Assembly: GCA_023213315.1 (NCBI GenBank)
Contig: JAKCPI010015902.1
Coordinates: forward strand, 62,001 to 126,000
Direction: 5' to 3'
Source: Euborellia annulipes
Lineage: Eukaryota > Arthropoda > Insecta > Dermaptera > Anisolabididae
Length of the DNA: 64,000 nucleotides
In this document: positions 45,382-55,546 of the stretch, piece by piece
Layout: each line of letters opens with the position of its first letter
Position numbering within the stretch: position 1 is the first letter of the stretch
Notes under the pieces: generated by a model
What the model saw: the letters and a program-made list of their open reading frames with translations, nothing else
Database searches by the model: none
Told to the model about the DNA's origin: nothing
Translations under genes and position numbers: made by a program

Positions 45382-48300
45382 GTGAGTATTTGATCAACAA
45401 TCATCCCACTTTCTCTATCTCTATCTCTCTCTAGAGTCCTCTGATTAAATGTGAGGGGCTTCACCCCTCATCTGTGACCCCAGAACGATCTCTAGTCTAT
45501 AAGCCTATTATTATATTTATATACTTATAATATATTTTTTATCTTGCTTGTCGTTTTGTGAAGTGCCGTTTGTTAGAACTTTGGTTACCATTTTGATCTT
45601 TCTAGAATCTATCCAAATTAATTTGCAAATTTTTTTTTAGATTCATTCAAATCCTTGAAAGAAATGATTCTAGAAAGTGTTTTTTTTTAAATTTATCATA
45701 TATCATTAGAATTTTTTAAGAATTTTTTTTATAATAGCATTCACTACCAAAGTTCTTTTTGCTGAATGAGTGATCCCAAAAAAAAGGTGGTGTGAATGAG
45801 TTTGACACTTCACGAACGTCTCAATTGTCTGTTCCAACGCCAGGGTTCGATTCCTCTTAGTTATTTTATTATTTTTTTTAAATAAATAACTTAACTCTCT
45901 TGAGAATTTTTCTATTAATTAAATTAAAAGAAAAAAAATTTTGCTTAAAAATAAAATAAAACTCAAAAAATGACTGAGGATGTTTTTTTTTTTTTTTCTT
46001 AAATTAATTTATTAACTTTCCTGTTTAATAAAAACTAAATCTTCTAGTTTAATTTTTATATTAATAAATTAATATTTTGGCCATCATTTCTTGTTTTTTT
46101 GTAGTTATTTGATTTTTTTGTTTTGTTTTTTGCTAAAATTAAATTCATATACTTAAGTAGTATATTATTATTATTATTATTATTATATTCGGATAAAATA
46201 ATTTGTACATTTTTTTCAGGAAATTCATTCAACTGTTTGTGGTTCTATTTTATAAATTCTTCTCTTCACTTGATTTGTTTTTTTTTTTACATAGCCTAAT
46301 TATATTTTATTTATTATCAAAGCACCTGCCATTCTTCTTTGGGGTTTGGTTAAAAATAACTATCTATAGCACTTTTTTTATCGAAAAATATCCTTATTTT
46401 AATTTAAAATCTTTTTTTATATAAATTACTTGTATTGGTTAAAAAATAGACAGCTAAAAGAAAAGCTTTTATTATTTCAACTCTTAAGATGGCTGCATTG
46501 TTGACAAGCATCATGCTTGTGCAATCTTTTTGCTTGAACATGCACACTTGTCAATTATGCATTTACATGCATTTAATTACAAGTTTTCTCTTTTGGCTGA
46601 CTATTTAATCAAATCAATTAAATTAATTTATAAATAAAAATACAAGAGCACATCTTTTTTTTTTATTTTGTCACCAATCAAAAATGGAGATTTTTTTTTC
46701 ATAAAATTTTGATGGCCAAAATCAATGGCTGTTTAAATTCTTCTTCCATATTTGGAACTTTCACTAAGTTTTTATTAAACATTCCTAATAGGAATGCCTT
46801 ATAGGCCACCAGCCTGCCAATCTAACCCTGGCTGGGTTCGCTAGTTACTTAGATCATTAGTTTGATATGTAACTTGTTTGGTATTTTTATTTTTACGGCC
46901 AATCTCGCAGCTCTCTCTATCTCTATCTATCTCTCTAACTCTCTATCTATCTATCTATCTCTCTTTCTTTCTATTTCTATCTTTCTCTCTCTCTCTTTCT
47001 CTATTTCTATCTCTCTTTATCTATCTCTCCGTCTCTAAATTGAAATGATCGTGGCTGCGGCACCTGGTGAAGGTTTTTACTCTCCCATCTCACTCTCTCT
47101 TCTCTCTTCTATCTCTCTCTCTATACTCTAATTAGTCTGTTGTTGAGGTTGTAGAATTATATTATCTTATCAAAATTTCTTCAGCTTCTTCACTCAATTA
47201 CTTTAAATCACACATTTCATTTACGTTGCAATACAATATAATTAAAGCATATATATTATTATATAACGTTCACTATTCTAATGATGTTGAATAAGTTTCA
47301 TTTTTACGGCACATCTTTAATTAAGTACTTTTTTTCATTATGTGTATTGTAAATACTTCACTCTATTAAAATTCTTGTCCATCATTTTGACGTATACTTA
47401 CACTGTATATCCAATTGCACCACTTTTTTTTTATTATTCTTATTGGTTATTATTATTATATTTTTCTATTCCATACTCTTTCGCTTTATTGTATAACCTA
47501 GGCTTATATTGGATATACTCTGATGTATATGTTCTTTCTTTTTTTTATTTTTTTTATTTTTTTTTTATTTTTTCCATTTGAAATTCCGAGGAGATGAAGC
47601 CATTTTTTGTGCTGGAAATTGAAACAATTTTTTTTTTTAAATAATAACGATTTTTTTGTGAACCAGTCAATGGTGATATATGCTGAACTGATTTTTTTGT
47701 AATGCAATATATCCGAAATACTAATTTTGTTGAACCACTTTTCAGAGAGGAGAGGTATTGATTTTTGAAGCCGAACCCACTCGAAGCCAGCAGACTTTTT
47801 TGACATCTCTTCGAATACTTGTCTCTATTTTTTTGCTTGCCCAAACCCTCCCAAAATAAATCCACCTAAGCCCCCCCCTTCACCTCAACCCCACACATCC
47901 ATTTCAGAAGGTGGCGCTAACATTTCACTAACTTGATGGTATTTTTAAAACATAAATATATATTTTTTTCTAATATATATTTATGTAAAATGATTTTTTT
48001 CCGAACCTATTTTTTTTTTCCAAAAAAAAAAACCAATAAAAAAACCCAACTGTGGCATTTTGCTAACTGGCATCAGACGACGGCTGATTTTTGAACCCTC
48101 CCACTAAAAAAAAAAAAAGATTTTGAATTTTTGAGAATTTTTTGTAACAGCCCTCTCCGTCGTTCTGATGCCTCATATGTGACATTTTTTCTATCTGTGT
48201 ATGGGGTCCGTACCGATAATAATAATCCGTTTAATAAAAAAAAAACGACAAACTAACAAATGATTTTTGGGCGTTCCATGAGAGGCGCCATTGATTTTTT

Positions 48301-48836
48301 GAAACTGATTCCTCACTAGCTTCCTGCCATACATAATATTTGGTAACGCATCGATAATTTACAAACGCATGTTTTAATATCTGCCTGCCTGTCTTAGCAT
48401 TGAATGTGACTATTTTAATCTTAGTTCTTTCTTTTCTTTTATTTTTTTTTAAATTCTTTTCAGTTAATTTTTATTAATTTATTTATTTTATGATTTCTTG
48501 CCTTGATTGGTTCAATTTTATTTTCGTTATATTTATTTTCGTTAACTGCACCACTTCTGTTTGTTCTTCGGAATCGAACCACGACAAAAAGGAATTGTTT
48601 CCAGTAAGTAGGTGAAATCTTTTTCCGTAAAAAAAAGTGCTCTCTATCTCTCAAACTATTTCTCTCTCTTTCTATCTCTCTCTCTATCTTTCTATCTCTT
48701 TCTCTCTATCTCTATCTCTCTCTCTTTCTCTCTATATCTATCTCTCTTTCTCTCTTGAAAGGAATGATGGGACTTGCGTAGAAGTTGGATCCAATCTACC
48801 ACAATATATCGAAATAGAATGTTTTCAATTATACAT

Positions 48837-48889
<53 letters not shown>

Positions 48890-51800
48890 AAAGTTTGGTC
48901 CGACTTTTTTTTAAAAATTTATCACTCTCTGATCATTCGATAGACAAGTGAATTTCTTTATATCTTGAGCTGTTTGATAGTAATTGCTTGTTTGCCTTGA
49001 ACAGTGGTACATGAAACAATTATTTTATTTTATTTTTTTTTTTTAATGTTTTTTTTTTCTAATTTATTTTTTTTATATTTTTTTTTCTTTGACAAAGGCA
49101 CTGTGTGCTCAGTTTAGATTTCCAAGCTATGTCCAATATTTATTCTATGTCCTTTATTTGCTTTTCTTTTCCGTTTCCGTTAGAAATCTATATCTATCTA
49201 TATTTCTATAAAGCTATCTATCTATATCTTTCTCTCTTTAAATTTCTTTTTCTCTCTATCTCACTCTCTCTATCTCTCTTTCTATCTCTTTCTATGTGTG
49301 TCTTTCAGCCAGCATATGTTGTTGCGGTTTGATTAAAATCTTAATATATTTTTCCAGTAAATACGTACAATTTTCGCTTTTATTCTCACTATTATTTTAT
49401 AATCACCATTATTTATTTATTTATTTTATAAAGGATAATTTATTCTTCTTATTGAGTTCATCATGAGCATACTGAACGATTTCTAAATCACTTTCTATGA
49501 CACCTTAATTTATTATTATTATTATTATTTCGTTGAAAAGGAATAGTTTATTTTATTTTTAATATTACTTATATTTTCCAGTGAATGTTCCAGTTTGTCT
49601 TAAAATAATTGATAGATTATTTTCCCTTTATATAATTTCTAGAATACTATCCAGATATATCCCAAAAATGTCTTTCCTTTGTAGTTCCATCCCAATCAAC
49701 CTTGTAAATTTAAATTCCCTACCATAATCACTAAAATTTTTAATTTGTTCAACGGGTAGAGAAAATTTTTATAATTCTCCGGTTTTGAAACGAATTTTAT
49801 TTTTGAAATCAAAATCACTTTTGTTGCAGTTTATTTTTAATATTCCACCCAAGACTTTCTGATTTTAAAATTAAATAACTCGAAAACTAAGATCGATACA
49901 AGAGGTATGTTTATTTTGCAAGCTCGATCTTTGTTTTCTAGTTTTGATGTGAGAACGTCTTACCAATGCATGTATAGGGGCCGAGAAGGGAGTGTATCAC
50001 GAAAAAGTTGGATAAAAGCACATGAAAAATTGCTAGTTATCGGCTCGAATAACTCCTCTGCCTTAAATTGTAGCAGCACACAATAAGAACGGAAATAGGT
50101 GATAATCAGTTTATTTAAACATCATCTCCAAGGAAATAAATTATAAATTATAACAATTGCATTTTGCATTAACAATTACAATCCTACTACAGTACTCCTT
50201 CCAAAAAATGACACATATTTCGAGGAAAATGAACATGTCCAGAACGTGTAACAATTTTATTCTCGGCGCTGTGGGTAGCATTATCTGCAGGATTCTTTAA
50301 TTACGTGTTGCTCATGGTCCTGATTATCCATAAATGCAGGTTTTAGTCTATCCAAAGAGACCGAACATCATAACAGGGAAATAAATTATAAATTATAACA
50401 ATTGCATTTTGCATTAACAATTACAATCATACTACAAAATATACGGTTGGAAAGTATGATTTTTCAGCTAAAGATTTCACCATTTATTTTTTTCCTAGTA
50501 TTTCATTTAGCACGCGGAGGGAAATTCTTATTTGAAGGTTTAAACCAGTGTAGAATCCGAACTGCTAATCAGATCAATGTGATGTCAATTTGTGCAGAAA
50601 GAAAAACTCTAATTGATTATATAAAAAAAAGTCGCGATTAATAAACTCTGGAATTTTTTTTTTTTCCAAAAATCTCATTTTGTTTTTTAATTTTAAAATC
50701 AAGAAGTGCTTTAGTAAACACCCTGTATATTATTAGCTTCAATATAATGTAATCTACTTTGGTTTTTCTATAACCGGACTTCAAATTTTATGATACTAGA
50801 TGTTGATTTGACTCAAATTTTTTAACCAATGTCTTGTTAAAATTTGTGATAAATAGATTCTATCAGCCTATTTATCTAATACTGAATGGGATGTCTCTAT
50901 TTAAATATTTCAATAACCTTTTTTTATACACAAAAAAAAGAAGAATAAATCATCGGAATTTTAATAATATTTCGGACTTACTAAAAAAATTTTCAAAATT
51001 TTCAAAAATGTATGAAAGATTTTCATCCTGCGCAACAACAAATAGACGGCTTTGGCAAATTCCTTGTTTCCTTTTGGCTGACACCAGAAACCATCCCGAA
51101 CCCGGCACCTTTGCACCAAATCCGGTCAACAGGTCGGCATAGCAAATTACAATAGGTCTACGGCCGTTTGGCACATTGACGCGGAAATAGGCGATCTTCC
51201 ATCACTTTTTCTTTCAATTCATTCATTTCTTAATTTTGTTTTTAACTAAAATTGTTAAACTTGAAAAAAAGAAAATTAGGCTTTGTTCTCTGGTTAAGAA
51301 TTTTAAAATTTGCATTTAGAGAAGCTGATGAGCTGAGAGAATTAATACTTTTCAAGACGTCTCACGTACGGCAAAAACAACTCTATCAGTGATATCTTCT
51401 AATGGGGAAGGAAGCGGAAAACCACTCCAATATAATCCCAACAACTCACTGGATTAATCCAATCACAACGTTTCAGTATTGAGAAGAAGAAGGATTCCAT
51501 CATCCGCAAATGTTTTCTAGTCACAAGATAGCTCAAACAAAATAAAAGACTATTTGAATTAACAGAAATTATTAAGAGCTCTTCTGCATATAAGCTGGTC
51601 CAAAACAAAAGAGTCTGAGAACCCTAATTAATTAGAGTACAGAACCTCAAGAACAGATCTCGCATGTTGACAATTGAGCCTGCGAAGTCCTTTCTAGAGC
51701 ATTGCGTCAAAATTTTGTTCAACTTATTATACTCGTTAAGTCTTTTATTTTGTTCTGAGCATAACCAAAAAAAACTTTCTGTTCTCGGTGTTGATTCAAT

Positions 51801-53364
51801 GGTATCGGCAAATTTATTAAAGTCGTTGATCCTTCATTTTGGCCCTTTATTTCGGAATGTTTTGAAATTTAAATCAAATAGGACTAATAAAATTTTGTTT
51901 AAAAAATTTCAAAAATAATTTTAATAATTCTCTTTCTCATAAAATGAGGGATTATTTATAAATTTTTTTGCTGTTGTTAATCTCCTTTTTCCTTTTTCTC
52001 CTATTGCCGTTTTGATGTGACCAATATTTGTTGTAAATTTGCTATTTCGGCCTTAAATAATCAATCTATTACACCGAGAAAAAACATTATTTGAATCATT
52101 CAATCGTTTATTTTCTTTAAATCGGCTCAAACAAAAAAAAAAATCAAAATTTTTTTGAACTTTTTCAATTAATAAACGCTTTTTGATTCAAATATAACCG
52201 GTTGAACCAAACTTTGATAAAATAAAATCAATTTAACAAATTTCAAAATAATAAATTTGGCTAAATAACAATTAACTAACCAAATAATGCTATTCTAACG
52301 TACTTTCTTAAAATTGATATATATATAATTCAATATAATCTATTATAATAGCATCAAAACAACGTTGGATCCAAGCTTTGGTACCGGTGTTATTTTTTCT
52401 CCGCGTACCCACAAAAACCCAAACAACAATTTCATAACTGACAAAATCAATTCACGAATTTACTTGATAATCTAAAAAAGAACCTCTTTTTAAAATGATA
52501 AAATTAATCATAAGCTAAATATCTAACAAATTAACAATTAATTTATTTTATTATAGTTACAAATATACTAAAAAATAAATAAAAAGTTAAAATTAAATCT
52601 CAAATTACTACGTATTACGGCCTATAGTATATAACTTTCTCTAAGTGAAATGTAATATCGTGGCATAACAGATCACTAAAAATTTTTTATTAGGTTTGGA
52701 ATATTATTATTCAGGATAATCTTCGTATGCACTCACTAACTAAATGCATGTCGAGATCATCTTGTTCAAATTGTTTTGTTCAGAATTGGTTGTATGAATA
52801 TTATGTAAAATGACTTTGTATGGGAATGGAATATAAAATGACCCCAAATAGGAATTGATTAAATTACCCGAAACAAAAATGAAGTTTCTTCTAGCTAAAG
52901 CGATATCTCATTCCATGTCAAATCGAACAAAATTTGATCTTCATATATTACAATTTTCTTTAAATTTCTTTACGTGCTTTTATAACAAATTTTTCCTTGT
53001 TTTTTTTTTTTTTTTTTATTTTTTATTTCAACCAAATTTTTGGAGAAAAAAATTAGTTAATCTAATATCCAAAACGGAAGTTGGGCGTCTCAGCGCGGCA
53101 AAATATAATAATTATTTTGATCTGAATTTATTGATCTCTCGCTTTGAAATTTTTTATAAATGGTAGAGATGGTAGAATTGTTGGTTGAAACCAGGATTGG
53201 CTTTGGGTGGAATGAAATAAAACAAGCTTTTATTTTTATTCAGCGCAGGTAACCGAAACGTTTGCGCTGCTAACTAAAGTTTCCTTCATTCCGACATAAA
53301 TATTAGAGGAATTGAATATTTAATATTTTTTCAACATAATAAATCCCACTAGGAAGTTTTTGCA
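45382..53364. other. CadN intron 8, left and middle part
   Basis: Long AT-rich intron. It holds TC/TCTA-rich tracts (46912-47040, 48650-48755, 49180-49300), an ATT tract (46165-46190) and a TTA/TTATTA tract (about 48838-48888). A 60-bp direct repeat (50132-50191 and 50377-50436) and a segment at about 50455-50560 resembling 12.77-12.87 kb follow. I find no third copy of exon 9 and no other coding sequence. Confidence 0.6.
50132..50436. repeat. 60-bp direct repeat pair
   Basis: GGAAATAAATTATAAATTAT through TACTACA occurs at 50132-50191 and 50377-50436 with one visible mismatch. The 185 bases between are not recognised. It could be a local duplication or a remnant with short direct ends. Confidence 0.8.
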
Positions 53365-53612
53365 GGAAGGTGAAGAAAAAAGACTGAATTCTGCCCAAAA
53401 TTTGTATATTTCCAATGTCTTCGTTTCAGATACTATACGTCACCCATCCTCAGTACAAAGGTCGTAAAAAGATCTTTCGAGTGCAGGAGGCACGAAAGAT
53501 TTTTTTACGACCTTTGTCCTGAGGATGGGAGACATATTCTCCCCGAAACGTAGACATTGGAAACACACAATTTTTGGACAGAATTAAATCTTTTTTCTTC
53601 GCCTTTCTGTGA
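53365..53612. repeat. Fold-back element with the clearest hammerhead-like core
   Basis: The innermost arms are near-perfect (CCTCAGTACAAAGGTCGTAA against TTACGACCTTTGTCCTGAGG), and outer arms reach AAGACTGAATTCTGCC and its counterpart. At 53519-53552 (plus) CTGAGGA, a six-base stem (GGGAGA ... TCTCCC) and GAAACG follow each other exactly as in a hammerhead core. The inverted arm has a decayed version. It lies 580 bases before exon 9a. Confidence 0.75.
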
Positions 53613-54194
53613 ATTAGACGGTCTTCCTTTCTCAGTAAAAATGATGATTTGGTGTTTTTGTCATAAATGTTGGTAAAAAAAAAAATTAAAGACAATTGGA
53701 TACATGAAATTTTGTCCGACTTGATGTGGAAACAAAAATGATTTTCTAGTTGTTAAGTTTTTTTTCCCCATCAATTATGAAATGTAAATTAATGTTCAGT
53801 TTCAGACAAATGGTTAATTTTATCATAAAATGTCCCATTTCACAAATCACAATTCACAATCCTTGTCTCTTATCCATCACATATCCACAAAAATCACATA
53901 ACATAACACACACACAGATACACATATCCATAACACTCTTTTTCTATCTTTCTAAAACACTCTCGAAACACTCTCGTATCCAACTTGCATTGCAAATAAT
54001 GACCGGTGCATCCCCATTGTTGTCTTTCCACATCGTCCGTCCGCGTGCGTTCCGCGTGCTTGATGTGCGCGTTGGTAACAACAACCAACCAACCAACCAT
54101 CATGTGCATCACGTACCAACAACCACCACGCACCTGTGTACCTGAAACCACCAACATCACTGAACAGATGATGATGATGATACCGAATGAATAG

Positions 54195-54388
54195 CGCGAG
54201 CGATACCGTCTGAGGGTGCGTGCCAGCGACCGCGGAATTGCACCAGCGTTACACGCCGAGGTCGACGTCGAATTAGATGTCGTCGATCGCAATAATAAAC
54301 CGCCTATATGGGACGTGAGTGTGTACGGCCCCATGCACGTTCGAGAGAATGTCACAGTGGGTACTGTAGTGACATCTGTCAAAGCCAG
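54195..54388 (+). CDS. CadN: CadN exon 9a, alternative exon (mutually exclusive with 9b)
   Basis: Encodes 64 codons plus two bases: RERYRLRVRASDRGIAPALH, AEVDVELDVVDRNNKPPIWD, VSVYGPMHVRENVTVGTVVT, SVKA. It completes the repeat begun in exon 8, carries the linker DRNNKPPIW (no DxNDN), and opens the next repeat. It is homologous to 9b along its whole length, and both insert between exons 8 and 10 (phase 0 in, phase 2 out; next codon AG-T). The acceptor GAATGAATAG lacks a pyrimidine tract and the donor GTTTGT is weak, as expected of a regulated exon. Compared with its surroundings the exon is GC-rich. Drosophila CadN has such ectodomain pairs. Confidence 0.93.
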
Positions 54389-54425
54389 GTTTGTATGCAA
54401 ACAATCAAAAATACTCCCCCCACAA

Positions 54426-54477
54426 AAATATATACATATACCTAAAATATGGTCAATTTAGGTATATGTATATATTT
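54426..54477. promoter_or_regulatory. Perfect 21-bp hairpin just after exon 9a
   Basis: AAATATATACATATACCTAAA pairs perfectly with its inverse at 54457-54477 around a 10-base loop. It starts 38 bases after the exon 9a donor, in the intron between the two alternative exons. In RNA it would form a stable stem. A role in splice choice is a guess; a tiny inverted-repeat element is the alternative. Confidence 0.6.
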
Positions 54478-54840
54478 ATTTATTATAATAATAATACATT
54501 CCATTCAGCGAAGGTTCATTTAAAAAGTAAACTCCAGGTGATTTCAAACTAAATTCAATAAAACTGGACTTTACTCTTTTTCTTACTCCCCACCTTATTT
54601 CCGACAACCTTTCGCTGAATTGGCAATTAATTTTAAGTTGAGAAATGAAAACGGATTTATTTTTAATAATAAATCTCTTTTCATGTTTATTAATTTTTTT
54701 TAATTACGCAGCTCTAAGGTATGTTCAACGGCTCGAAACATACACTACTCCCCCCAAAAATCCCCCCAAAAGCCCCCAAAGTCCGCCCATAAAAACCCTC
54801 TCCCTGCTGTGAAACATTTACTAACGGCATTCTCTCTGTT

Positions 54841-54894
54841 CTTTCTTTCTCTCTCTCTCTCTCTCTTTTCTCTTCTCTCTCTCTCTCTCTCACA
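54841..54894 (+). repeat. TC-rich tract upstream of exon 9b
   Basis: Nearly pure TC repeats ending about 47 bases before the exon 9b acceptor. Such tracts bind polypyrimidine-tract-binding proteins in animals. Here it may influence 9b choice, or simply be a microsatellite. Confidence 0.75.
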
Positions 54895-54940
54895 TACACA
54901 AATACCCGATCATAACCCTTTTTATCTACCCTATACATAG

Positions 54941-55131
54941 CGAGAGACGTACAAGCTCGAGGCGATGGCTCAGGATAAGGGCTACCCGACATTGTCGAGG
55001 TCCGTCGAAGTTCAAATTGATGTTGTGGATCGCGCGAACAATCCGCCAGTGTGGGACCACGTGGTCTACGGACCCATCTACATAAAAGAGAATATGCCCG
55101 TAGGGGCAAAAGTTGTGTCGGTTAAAGCCAG
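54941..55131 (+). CDS. CadN: CadN exon 9b, alternative exon (mutually exclusive with 9a)
   Basis: Encodes 63 codons plus two bases: RETYKLEAMAQDKGYPTLSR, SVEVQIDVVDRANNPPVWDH, VVYGPIYIKENMPVGAKVVS, VKA. Same place in the repeat as 9a and same phases, but one codon shorter; the segments around DVVDR, PP(I/V)WD, VYGP and VKA are shared. Its acceptor CTATACATAG follows a modest pyrimidine tract and a TC-rich tract, stronger than that of 9a; its donor GTCTGT is weak. The wording is the closer of the two to the insect sequence that I remember. Including both 9a and 9b, or neither, breaks the frame into exon 10. Confidence 0.95.
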
Positions 55132-55398
55132 GTCTGTCAGTTGGTTCAATTGATTCCATTTGGTTGGTTGGGCCTATTATCTATTATTATATATATTCTA
55201 CATATATCATAACTATGTACAATATTCTTGAAAAGTTTGGATTTTATACAATATTTTATGTTTTCACTTCTATTTATTGAATTAACTGATTAATTAGACT
55301 TACGCGATTATTAGTTATTTTGGGAACATTCATGGTTAATTATTTAGTAATCCGTAATACAAAAAAATGTTACTAAATATTAATACAATAAAATAGAA

Positions 55399-55546
55399 TT
55401 TTACGGTAGCAAATTTGTGAGATGAGTTTGAGTTTATGATTGGGCGAAATTGGGACGAAAGCGTGGAGGTCCTGGTTCGTGTCCAGGTGGCGCAATTTCG
55501 CCCAAACATAAACACAAACTCATCTCACAAATTTGCAATCGTAAAA
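55399..55546. repeat. 148-bp fold-back element
   Basis: TTTTACGGTAGCAAATTTGT through GGGCGAAATTG pairs with CAATTTCGCCCAAACATA through GTAAAA, arms of about 55 bases. The loop holds TGGTTCGTGTCC. It lies 268 bases after exon 9b. A minus-strand hammerhead-like core (CTGATGA, short stem, GAAAC) follows at 55643-55665. Confidence 0.8.

Noticed and set aside
53894..54400. A 168-codon minus-strand ORF opposite exon 9a
   Set aside because: It is the antisense shadow of exon 9a and the CA/ACCA-rich intron before it; no family likeness.
54714..55159. Minus-strand ORFs opposite exon 9b
   Set aside because: Shadows of the exon 9b coding strand and of the TC tract.
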